A stretch of 25,590 nt of DNA from CAZGUG01 sp964529035. Lineage in GTDB: Bacteria; Bacillota; Clostridia; Ch29. How positions within the stretch are numbered: position 1 is the stretch's first letter; every line of letters begins with the position of its first letter. The stretch spans positions 1 to 25,590 of the forward strand of contig CAZGUG010000030.1 of the NCBI GenBank assembly GCA_964529035.1, written 5' to 3'. Shown piece by piece: positions 1 to 10,100 of this stretch. The notes under the pieces were generated by a model. The model saw only the letters and a list, made by a program, of their open reading frames with translations, was not told the DNA's origin and made no database searches. The position numbers and the translations under genes were made by a program.

Positions 1-38
1 CAAAGGACGCTTGTTTTTTGCCGAAAGGAGGATACTAC

Positions 39-1373
39 ATGGCAGAAAAAATGACCAATAAAGATGTATTGGAAAGGGCAAGGGAGATGGATATTCAGTT
101 CATTCATCTTCAGTTCACGGATATCCTGGGAGTGATGAAAAATGTGGCCATCACCATCGAGCAGTTGGATAAGGCACTGAACAATGAAATAATGTTTGAC
201 GGTTCTTCGATAGACGGTTTTGTCCGTATAGAAGAATCCGACATGTATCTTATTCCCGACCCTTCCACCTTTGTTGTTTTCCCCTGGATCTCCAATGCGA
301 AAGAAGCAAGGCTAATTTGTGATGTGTACACGAAAGAAGGAGAGCCCTTCGCGGGGTGTCCCAGGAATACCCTTAAACGGGTGCTTAAAGAGGCAGAGGA
401 TATGGGCTATAAAATGAATGTGGGTCCCGAATGCGAATTCTTCCTTTTTCATACCGATGAAAGAGGAAAACCATCGTTGGAAACCCATGACAATGCGGGC
501 TACTTTGACCTGGCGCCGGTGGACCTCGGAGAAAGCGCCCGCAGGGATATGGTACTTACCCTAAAGCAGATGGGTTTTGAAATAGAGGCCTCCCATCACG
601 AAGTAGCCCCGGGACAGCATGAAATAGACTTCAAATACGATGACGCTCTCAAAACGGCGGACAACATCATGACATTCAAGATGGTTATCAGGATAATAGC
701 CCAGAGACATGGGCTGCATGCCACCTTTATGCCAAAACCGATATTCGGAATACCCGGTTCCGGTATGCATGTCAATATGTCCCTTTATACCCTTGACGGT
801 AAAAATGCGTTCTACGATGAAAAGGGCAAGCTGCAGCTGTCGGATACGGCTTTTAATTATCTGGGAGGGCTGCTGAAGCATGCCAGGGGGTTTACAGCCA
901 TTACAAATCCGACGGTCAACTCATATAAAAGACTGGTTCCGGGATTTGAAGCACCGGCTTATGTGGCCTGGTCGGCGGCCAACCGCAGCCCGCTGGTTAG
1001 GGTACCCACAAAACGGGGCAATTCAACCAGGTTTGAACTGAGAAATCCCGACCCGGCTGCAAACCCGTATATTGCCCTGGCGGTTGTACTAAAGGCGGGC
1101 CTTGACGGAATTGAAAACAAAATCCAGCCTCCCGAGCCTATCAACGGCAACGTGTATAATATGGATAAGCTGGACCGGGAGGAGCAGGGTATAGAAAACC
1201 TTCCACACAACCTTTTTGAAGCCCTAAGGGAACTTAAAAGGGATGAGGTAATCAAATCCGCCCTCGGCAACCACATATACAAGAGGTATGTAGAGGCGGC
1301 CATGATAGAGTGGAACGAATACAGGACAAAAATAAGCGAGTGGGAGATAGAAAAATACCTTACCAAGTTTTAA
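39..1373 (+). CDS. glnA: Glutamine synthetase, type I (GSI-alpha-like)
   Basis: This is glutamine synthetase, which condenses glutamate and ammonia to glutamine with ATP and is the main cytoplasmic entry point for nitrogen. The 444-residue length is that of the short Gram-positive GSI-alpha enzymes. Visible family signatures, in order, are DGSSIDGF near the N-terminus, the metal-ligand stretch NVGPECEFFLF, PGQHEIDFKY, GSGMHVNMSL, the glutamate/ATP stretch NRSPLVRVP and FELRNPDPAANPY. I see no adenylylation-loop insertion, so control is probably by feedback inhibition and transcription, as in other Firmicutes (inference). ATG 39 was chosen because AAAGGAGG at 24-31 lies 7 nt upstream; an upstream in-frame TTG at 18 has no ribosome site. 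The gene is followed directly by its own terminator, so it is transcriptionally separate from the glucan operon. Confidence 0.97.
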   Translation: MAEKMTNKDVLERAREMDIQFIHLQFTDILGVMKNVAITIEQLDKALNNEIMFDGSSIDGFVRIEESDMYLIPDPSTFVVFPWISNAKEARLICDVYTKEGEPFAGCPRNTLKRVLKEAEDMGYKMNVGPECEFFLFHTDERGKPSLETHDNAGYFDLAPVDLGESARRDMVLTLKQMGFEIEASHHEVAPGQHEIDFKYDDALKTADNIMTFKMVIRIIAQRHGLHATFMPKPIFGIPGSGMHVNMSLYTLDGKNAFYDEKGKLQLSDTAFNYLGGLLKHARGFTAITNPTVNSYKRLVPGFEAPAYVAWSAANRSPLVRVPTKRGNSTRFELRNPDPAANPYIALAVVLKAGLDGIENKIQPPEPINGNVYNMDKLDREEQGIENLPHNLFEALRELKRDEVIKSALGNHIYKRYVEAAMIEWNEYRTKISEWEIEKYLTKF

Positions 1374-1385
1374 TTCAACCGGCCG

Positions 1386-1412
1386 AAAAGAGAGCATATG
1401 CTCTCTTTTTTT
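1386..1412 (+). terminator. Rho-independent terminator of glnA
   Basis: A perfect 12-bp inverted repeat (1386-1397 against 1398-1409) is centred on GCATATGC and runs into a T tract, 13 nt after the glnA stop. Because the whole palindrome is flanked by A on one side and T on the other, it could also stop transcription from the opposite strand. Confidence 0.9.
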
Positions 1413-1552
1413 ATGCCTTTGTGTAACTCCGGCCGGTGCCGGCGGCCGTAATGGAACGGATTAATTTCCGTTTAATTGGGCAGTATAAAATTAAAGGAAT
1501 ATCTTCCTTTCAAAGGCAAGCACCGGATATTGCGCTATTACAATAACAGGGA
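1413..1552. other. Intergenic region with 7-bp hairpin before the glucan operon
   Basis: This is the gene-free gap between glnA and the four-gene glucan operon. It holds a GC-rich self-complementary patch around 1429-1448 and a clean inverted repeat, AAAGGAA (1493-1499), a 4-nt loop and TTCCTTT (1504-1510). A TATAAA at 1484-1489 could be a -10 box, but the matching -35 position is poor, so I do not call a promoter. The 7-bp hairpin, lying just downstream of that TATAAA, could be an operator or an mRNA leader hairpin. Confidence 0.4.
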
Positions 1553-4030
1553 GTGGTTAACATAAAAGCAGTAATAATGGCAGGCGGCGAAGGAACCAGG
1601 CTCAGGCCGTTAACCTGTGATATGCCTAAACCCATGGTTCCGATACTCAATAAACCGGTTATGGAGTATACCATAAAGCTGCTGAAAAAACATAACATAA
1701 AGGATATATCTGTAACGCTGGCATACCTGCCTTCGGCAATCACGGAATATTTTGATGACGGAAAGGAATGGGAAGTAAACCTAAACTACTTTATAGAAAA
1801 AACGCCGCTGGGAACCGGGGGCAGCGTAAAAAATGCCGAGGAACATCTGGACAGCACCTTTGTGGTGATAAGCGGGGACGCGCTGACAGACCTTGACCTG
1901 AACAAGGCAATAAAGTATCACCGATCAAAACAATCAAAGGCTACGCTGGTACTGAAAAGAGAGTCGGTGCCGCTGGAATACGGGGTTATAATTACCGATG
2001 ACAGCGGCCGTATAATAAGGTTCCTGGAAAAACCCAGCTGGGGCGAAGTTTTCAGCGATACCATAAATACCGGCATATACATATTGGAACCCGATGTGCT
2101 TGATTACTACAGCAGGGGACAAAACTTCGATTTCAGCAAGGACCTGTTTCCGAAGCTGCTGAAGGACAATGTGCCCATGTACGGTTACATAACCGATGAT
2201 TACTGGTGCGATATAGGGGATTTGGAATCCTACAAACAGACACAGTTTGACATGATGGACGGTAAGGTGAAAATAGAAATTGAAGCCCGGTGGGTGGAAA
2301 AGGGTATTTGGATGGAAGACGGTGCTGAAATCGGAGACAACGTTATCCTGTCCCCGCCGGTATACCTGGGAAAAAACTGCAGCATCGGGGACGGCTGTGA
2401 TATTCATCCCTATACCATAGTGGGGGAAAACTGTAAAACAGGCCGCAATACGTCATTAAAACGGAGCATTCTGTGGAAAAATGTACGGACGGGTGAAAAC
2501 TGCCATCTTCGCGGGGCGGTGGTATGTACAAACGTACATATGCGAAACGGTATAAACCTTTTTGAAAATTCGGTTATAGGCAGGGACAGCAGGATAGATT
2601 CCGGTGTTACCGTAAAACCGGGAATAAAGATATGGCCGGACAAGAGAATTGACGAGGGCATGAGCGTAAGTCAGAACCTTATATGGGGCACCAGAGGGAC
2701 CAAAAGCCTTTTCGGACACAGGGACATAAAGGGGGATATCAATACCGATATTACACCCGAATTTGCTTCCCGGCTTGGTTCTGCCTTTGCCACACTTATG
2801 GAGGAGGATTCGGTAATTGTGGTAAGCTGTGACAATACCGGCAGATCCAGATTGGTTAAAGACTCTGTGGTTTGCGGTATACTGTCCACCGGGGTCGGCG
2901 TGGTAGACATTAAGGATGCTTCGGCACCGGTAAACCGCTTTGCTGTGACCTACTACAAGGCGGATGGCGGAGTGCACGTAAGGGGAGATCACCTGGAAGA
3001 AAACCTTGTGCATATGGAGCTTGTGGCGGATAACGGTGCAAATATAGACAGAAGCGTTGAAAGAAGAATAGAAAACCTGTTTAACAGGGACGATTATGAT
3101 CGGTGTAATGCAGGCCAGATAAAAGAACCGGTTAAAATCGACAACTTTACCGCCATATATATAAAGAGCGGGGCTTTGCTGCTTAACAGTATAGACAAGA
3201 TTAAAATGGCACGGCCAAAAATACTGATAAGCGCCCGGTCGGAAACCATACTGGAACTTGCAACGCGGTTTCTGAAATACATCGGGTGCCGGGTTGAAAC
3301 CGATTATTCCGGCAGCAGCCATCCGTCGGTGGACAGCTACAGGGATTTCATGAGCAGACAGGTGGCTGCAAACAAGCTGCAGACAGGAATAATATTTGCA
3401 GGTAATGGGGAAAACTTAATCCTGATTGACGACAGGGGCAGGGTTATTGACAGTGAAAAATATACTGCTCTTGTATCCCTTATCCTTTTGAAGACAAAGG
3501 CAACCGACAGCCTGGTGCTTCCATATACAGCTTCCGCTACCATAGAGGCTATGGCCAGGGGGTACGGCGTTGATGTGATAAGGACCAAGTCCAGTCCCGC
3601 CTGCTGGATGAATGAAATTCTGAAGAAAAACCGGCAGGGTGACAGGGCCGGGCTGCAGTATGCCCTGAACTTTGATGCCATATGGGGCGCGGGCAATATA
3701 ATCAATTTCTTGGTAGAAAACCGGATGGTGTTAAGTCAGCTTGTGGATGAACTGCCGGAGTTTCATTATGTCAAAAGGGAGATCGAATGCAGTTGGAGGG
3801 ACAAGGGCAGAATTATTAAGGAAATCATACACCAGCACAGGGACAGAAATATAGAAATGTTTGAGGGGGTTAAGATTAAAAACGATAAAGGGTGGGCGCT
3901 TATACTGCCGGACTCCGAAAGGCCGGTGTTTAACGTATACGTTGAGGGGGCTTCGGAGGAATATGCCAAAGAGCTTTCGGGGTCGTTAAGTAAAAGAATA
4001 AGGGAACTGATGGAAAATCAGAGACGATAA
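1553..4030 (+). CDS. Sugar-1-phosphate nucleotidyltransferase with left-handed beta-helix and degenerate phosphohexomutase domain
   Basis: This is the first gene of the glucan operon. Residues 1-240 form an intact nucleotidyltransferase: GGEGTRLRPLT and PKP signature, GDALTDLDL metal loop, EKP, NTGIYILEP and WCDIGD. It should make an NDP-sugar from a sugar-1-phosphate and NTP. Residues ~245-375 are hexapeptide-type left-handed beta-helix repeats. Residues ~385-825 follow the phosphohexomutase fold, but all four active-site loops are changed: the phosphoserine motif reads RGDHLE (D479 in place of Ser), the metal loop AGNGEN (616-621), the GEESG loop is absent (~699-704), and the phosphate loop reads LPDSERP (785-791). 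Homologues are usually named mannose-1-phosphate guanylyltransferase/phosphomannomutase; here the mutase half is very probably non-catalytic. Context favours glucose-1-phosphate as substrate (inference). GTG 1553 abuts its ribosome site; ATA 1562 is a better-spaced alternative. Confidence 0.88.
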   Translation: MVNIKAVIMAGGEGTRLRPLTCDMPKPMVPILNKPVMEYTIKLLKKHNIKDISVTLAYLPSAITEYFDDGKEWEVNLNYFIEKTPLGTGGSVKNAEEHLDSTFVVISGDALTDLDLNKAIKYHRSKQSKATLVLKRESVPLEYGVIITDDSGRIIRFLEKPSWGEVFSDTINTGIYILEPDVLDYYSRGQNFDFSKDLFPKLLKDNVPMYGYITDDYWCDIGDLESYKQTQFDMMDGKVKIEIEARWVEKGIWMEDGAEIGDNVILSPPVYLGKNCSIGDGCDIHPYTIVGENCKTGRNTSLKRSILWKNVRTGENCHLRGAVVCTNVHMRNGINLFENSVIGRDSRIDSGVTVKPGIKIWPDKRIDEGMSVSQNLIWGTRGTKSLFGHRDIKGDINTDITPEFASRLGSAFATLMEEDSVIVVSCDNTGRSRLVKDSVVCGILSTGVGVVDIKDASAPVNRFAVTYYKADGGVHVRGDHLEENLVHMELVADNGANIDRSVERRIENLFNRDDYDRCNAGQIKEPVKIDNFTAIYIKSGALLLNSIDKIKMARPKILISARSETILELATRFLKYIGCRVETDYSGSSHPSVDSYRDFMSRQVAANKLQTGIIFAGNGENLILIDDRGRVIDSEKYTALVSLILLKTKATDSLVLPYTASATIEAMARGYGVDVIRTKSSPACWMNEILKKNRQGDRAGLQYALNFDAIWGAGNIINFLVENRMVLSQLVDELPEFHYVKREIECSWRDKGRIIKEIIHQHRDRNIEMFEGVKIKNDKGWALILPDSERPVFNVYVEGASEEYAKELSGSLSKRIRELMENQRR

Positions 4031-4111
4031 AGGGTCTTTGATTTTTTCCGATAGACAAAGTTTGGGTTTTTGAAGCTGCGTATACCTTGAGGGAGGAAGG
4101 ACATAACCGTT

Positions 4112-7100
4112 ATGGGCGTTTTATTGTTCGTACTGGTAGCAAGCCTTTTGTTGATAGGCATTAGAAGACATATGAATACAATAGGTAAAGAGGCGGGGAC
4201 GATAAAGGATGTGCTGCTGCAGCCCGAGCAGCTTAAAGTCCATGCCGAACAAATAGCAAGGGAGCATACCATACAGAAAAGGCCGCGGCTTGTAAAATCC
4301 CTTACCGGCCGGCTGGACAGCAATTTTAAAACCATAACAACTGCGTATAGGGATATAAACTCCTATGCGAAAAAGGAGAGGGAGCTCACTCCCGCTTCCG
4401 AATGGCTGCTTGACAATTACTACAAAATTGAGGAACAGGTAAAGGAAATTAAGCAGAGCCTCACCCGGGAGAGGCTTAGGAAACTACATATACTGGACAG
4501 TGGCATGTTAAGGGGTTACCCCAGGGTGTATGCAATAGTGCTTGAGCTAATATCCCATACCGACGGCAGGCTGGACCAGAACCTTCTGATAGAATTTGTC
4601 AGGGCGTACCAGCGCCATAGTAAACTGTCCAGTGCCGAGGTGTGGTCGCTGTCCCTTATGACCAGGCTGGCCCTGATTGAGAATATAAGGTACATTTGCG
4701 AGAGGATTCACAGGACACAACAGCAGTGGGAACGGGCGGAAAAATTTGCGTCGGCAAACAGCACCCGACTGCTGCCTGCTATCAGTGAGCAGATGAAAGA
4801 TATTAAGCGGTTTGATTCCTCATATATTGAGCACATGCTTCGAAGGATGAGGAAGGAAGGAACCGAGACCGGTGAGATAATAGATTTTCTGGACAGTAAA
4901 CTTTATGACTATGGAATTACGGTAAGGGACATGATAGACCGGGAGCACAGGGACCAGGCGGCAAGAAAGATCTCTGTGGGCAACGCAATAACCAGCCTGA
5001 ACGTTGTAGCGGTACTGGACTGGAACGACATATTCGAATCCCTTTGCGCCATCAATGAAGTGCTAAAGGAGGACCCGGCGGGAGTATATCCCGGAATGGA
5101 CTTTGAATCCAGGGATTATTACAGGAAACTTATCGAAAAAATATCGGCGGCCGCAAAAACGCCCCAGTTCAATGTGGCGCGCAAAGCGGTGGATTGTGCC
5201 AGGCAGGCCTGTGACAGTATAGGCGAAGGCAAAAAATGCCATGTCGGGTACTATATAGCCGGAAAGGGAAGGGCACAGCTGTTCGGACTGTTGGGGGTAG
5301 GCGGCAGCAGGTACAGGTTCCACGACTACAGCGTGGCCTTTTACCTGGTCGCAATTATACTTGCAGCGCTTATGATAGTATCCGGCCTTTTATTTTATTC
5401 TTATAATTATGCAGTGGGAGCCGGTATAATGCTTCATCTTCTGATTGCGCTGACGGTGCTGGTACCCGCCAGCGATGTGGCGGTAAGCTTTGTTAACTGG
5501 GGTTTCAGCCACAGCGCCCTGCCGGCTTTTCTGCCAAAACTGGAGTACAGGGAAGGCATACCCGATTCCGCCCGCACGCTGGTGGTAATACCAACCCTGC
5601 TGCCCAACGGGAAAAAAGTAAGGGAATTGATTGACCGGCTGGAGGTTTTTTATCATGCGAACAGGGAAGAAAACCTGTATTTTGCGCTGGCCGGTGACTT
5701 CAAGGATGCGGACAGAAAAGAAATGCCAGGGGACCGGGAAATAATAGAAGAAGGACTTGCCAGAATAAAACGGCTTAATGAAAAATATTCTAAGGGAAAC
5801 CAGCTCTTTTATTTCATGCACAGGTACAGGCAGTACAACGATATACAGGGCAAATGGATGGGCTGGGAAAGAAAAAGGGGAGCGATACTGGAGCTTAATG
5901 CGCTTCTGGGCGGTGCTACGGATACGTCCTATTCAGTAGTCTCAGGGGACATTTCACCTCTGAAGGATGTAAAATATGTTATTACACTGGATGCGGATAC
6001 CAATCTTACAATGGAGAGTGCAAAGAAACTCATCGGGACCATATCCCATCCGCTTAACAGGGCCGTATGCGGTGAAACCGAAGGAGTAATTCAGGACGGG
6101 TACGGCATAATCCAGCCCAGAATCGGTATTGATATAGAAAGTGCCAACAGGTCCCTTTTCACACGGGCCTTTGCCGGTCAGGGCGGTATTGACCCCTATA
6201 CCACCGCCATTTCGGACATTTATCAGGACATGTTCGGCGAAGGCATATTTACCGGGAAAGGTATATACGATATCGATGTGTTCAACAGGATACTTAAAGA
6301 TGCATTTCCCGACAATTCAGTGTTAAGCCATGATCTGTTGGAAGGAAGCTTTGCAAGGGCAGCCCTGGTCAGTGATATAGAACTGATTGACGGGTATCCT
6401 TCGGGGTACGGTTCCTACATGATGCGGCTACACAGGTGGGTAAGGGGCGACTGGCAGCTTTTAAGATGGCTTTGTCCCAGAATAAAAAACAAAAAGGGAG
6501 AGACGGTAAAAAACCCCCTGTCGCTTTTATCCAGGTGGAAGATATTTGACAATCTCCGGCGAAGCCTTGTTCCCGTCTTTCAGGTTTTGCTCATATTCCT
6601 GGGGCTGATCGTATTCCCCGGCAGTACTGCGGTATGGATTGCTTTCGCAGTGGTGTCCTTAGCTTTTGGGTTTTTCCTTGAAGTGGTTGATCATATAGTC
6701 TTTGGCTCTCATACCGGCTTCGGGCAGAAGCTTAACGGGAATGCACTGCCGGCGCTTAAGGGTTCGGCATACCATACGCTGTTCAGGTTTATATTCTTAC
6801 CCCATCATGCCTATACCGTGGCAGACGGAATAATAAGAACCCTGTACAGGATGTTTGTTACCAAAAAGAATATGCTGGAATGGGTTACAGCTTCCGAAGT
6901 GGAGAAAAACCTCAAAAACGATCTGGCGGGTTATGCCAAGAGGATGAGAATTCCGGTGGGCATTTCGGTTTTTATACTGGCATCAACGCTGCTGCTTAGA
7001 TTTGACAGCCTACCCTATGTATTTGCCATAGGTGTTTTATGGCTTTTTTCTCCCCGTATAGCCCATGGTATAAGCGTCACGGACGATACCGGGCCGCAGC

Positions 7101-10100
7101 GGGTGGCGCAAAGGGATATTGACGAGTTAAGAAAGCTTTCAAGAAAGACCTGGGCATATTACGAGGATTTTGCGGATGCGCAGAACAATTACCTTGCGCC
7201 GGACAATGTGCAGGTGGACCCGCCCAACGGAGTGGCCTACAGAACATCGCCCACAAATATAGGTTTTATGCTGATATCCATACTCTCGGCCAGAGATTTT
7301 GGTTACATATCGACGCTGGATATGGTGGACAGGATAGACCGATCGCTGATTACCATAGAAGGTATGGAGAAATGGAAAGGGCATCTGTATAACTGGTACG
7401 ATACCAGGAATTTGGAGGTTTTAAGGCCCTATTTCGTTTCAACGGTGGACAGCGGCAACCTTGTGGGATATCTGATTTGTCTGAAAAACGGGCTTGAGGA
7501 ATATAAAAACAAGCCGGTTATTGATCCTGGCCGGATCAAGGGCCTTATTGACACTGCCCGGCTTATTGGCAGCGAGTCCGAAAGACTTGAAATACTGGAA
7601 AGGATGCTTGACAAAGACTGTATAGGCTTAACAGAGTGGCGGCAGCTGCTGCTTAATCTGCGGAAACAGGAGCCCGACGATGACACGTGGGCACTAAAAC
7701 TGGACAGGACGGCAGGCTCCTTTCTGGAGGAAGTCCGTGAGCTTTTTCCGGATAACGGGATATTGACCAAAGCATCGGATTATATCAGGCGCATGGATGA
7801 CGGTGAAAAGGTTCTGCAGCTTTTTGAAGCGGTGGAAAGGGATGTTTCGCTCCAGAACCTACTTGAAACATACAGCAGCCTGATTGAAGGTATTGACGGG
7901 CTGAAAGAAAAAAACCCGGGCGGGGACGATGCGAGAGAAGCCATAGCCGGGATTAGGGAAGAGATTGTAAGATGCCGTACCAATACCGCTGGCCTTACAG
8001 AACGGATGGACGGTCTTGCCCGGAGGATTGGCGAAATAATAGACGCGACCGAATTTACGCCGCTTTACGATACCACAAGACACCTTTTTTCGGTGGGTTA
8101 TAATGTGGACGAAGAGAGGCTGATAAATTCCTATTACGACCTGCTGGCGTCCGAAGCGAGAATCGCAAGCTATATAGCCATTGCCAGGCGGGAAGTGCCC
8201 AGGAAACACTGGTTCAAGCTGGGCCGTGCCCTTTCGGTACTCGACGGGTACAGGGGACTGGTGTCCTGGGCGGGTACCATGTTTGAATACCTTATGCCAC
8301 TGCTTGTAATGAAAAGCTACAGGAACACACTAATGGACGAGACCTACGGTACGATAGTGAAAGCACAGAAGATTTACGGTGACAAAAGAAATACTCCCTG
8401 GGGCATTTCCGAATCGGGATACTATGCCTTTGACATGCTGCTGAATTATCAGTACAAAGCCTTCGGCATCCCGGACTTCGGACTCAAAAGGGGCCTGGCG
8501 GAGGATATGGTGATATCCCCCTATTCAACCCTTCTGGCGCTGCCGGTAAATCCGGAACTGGCAGTGGAGAATATAAGAAGATTAAAGGATGAGGGTCTTG
8601 AAGGTGAATACGGTTTTTTTGAGGCGATAGATTACACACCCGGCAGGATTGCCCGGAAAAAGAAAAAGGTTATAGTAAAAAGCTATATGGCCCACCATCA
8701 GGGCATGAGCCTGATTTCACTAAGCAACTACCTGAATGACGGTATCATACAGGACAGGTTTCACAGGGACCCTGTGATAAGGTCGGCGGAGATTCTGCTC
8801 CAGGAGAAAATACCCATGCAGGTGATTATCACCAAGGAATACAAGGAAAACGTTCAGCCCCTTGAAGAGGCTGAGAGGGAAGAAGTAAAGGTAATTAGGA
8901 TATTCGGCGTACCGGATACACCGGTCCCACAGTGTCATATGCTTTCCAACGGGCGTTACTCACTGATGCTTACAAACGGCGGAGGTGGCTACAGCAAAAA
9001 GGATGGGTTGCAGGTGACCCGGTGGAGGGAAGATGCTTTAGAAGGCGGGTTTGGAACGTTTATATTTCTAAGAAATCTTAATACAAAGAAAATATGGAGC
9101 TGTACCTATGAGCCCATGCGGGAGCGTCCGGACGGGTATATGGCGGTTTTTTCACAGGATAAGGCGGATTTCTACAGGACCGATGACGGCATAGATACCC
9201 ACAGTGAGATTGTGGTGACCACCGAGGACAATGCCGAAATAAGAAGGGTATCTCTTACAAATCACGGCGATGAGCCTGCGGTTATTGAGCTTACAAGTTA
9301 TCTGGAGCCGGTACTGGCCGTCCAAAGTGCCGATGTGGCCCATCCGGTGTTTCAAAGCCTGTTTGTAAAAACCGAGGCGGTAATGCAGTATGACTCCATT
9401 TTGGCCTGGCGGAGGCCCAGGGAAAGCAAAAACATTCCCTTGTGGGCTGTTCATTCGGTGACGGTGGAGGGTGATACGGCGGCAGGGCTGCAGTATGAAA
9501 CTGAGAGAAGCAAATTTTTGGGACGGGGAAGAGATATAACAAATCCCGCGGCCCTTACCCAGCCCCTTTCCAATACAGCCGGAATTGTTCTTGATCCGGT
9601 AATGTGTCTGAGGAAAAGGGTAAAGGTTGAACCGGGGAAGATAGTAAAGGTGAGCTTTATGACCGGTATTGCCGGCACCAGGGACGAGGCGGTTATGCTG
9701 GCATCAAAGTATCACAACCCGTCCTCCATTGCCCGGGCCTTCGATTTGGCCCTTACCAGGAGCCAGGTGGAGACCACCTACCTCAACCTGCGGGCGGGTG
9801 AGATAAAGACATATCAGAACATGCTGTCACAGATAGTCTATCCTGGTCCTGCAAGAAGAAAATACAGGGATATAATCCGAAAGAACGAAAAAGGCCAGTC
9901 GGCGCTGTGGTCCTATGGGATTTCCGGGGACACGCCCATTGTACTGGTGAGCATAGACAAAACCGACCATTCGGACATTGTAAGGGAATGCCTTAAAGCC
10001 CATGAATACTGGAGAACCAAGGGCCTTATGGTGGACCTTGTCATACTCAATCGGGACCAAAGCAACTACCTACAGCCGCTTAAGGAGCATTTGAACGAAA

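Noticed and set aside
1..30. 3' half of a terminator or nitrogen-responsive leader before glnA
   Set aside because: The T-rich stretch at 11-19 is suggestive, but the left arm would lie outside the window, so it cannot be tested.
18..38. Earlier TTG start for glnA at 18
   Set aside because: It has no ribosome site, and AAAGGAGG at 24-31 serves ATG 39, which gives the normal family N-terminus.
2456..3322. Long minus-strand open frame opposite the nucleotidyltransferase
   Set aside because: It is a shadow of the real gene: no ribosome site, no recognisable domain, and the plus strand carries clear family motifs.
4031..4111. Weak CTTTG/CAAAG repeat followed by T-rich sequence after the nucleotidyltransferase gene
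   Set aside because: The loop is long and the stem only 5 bp, so it is not a credible terminator; the operon probably continues.
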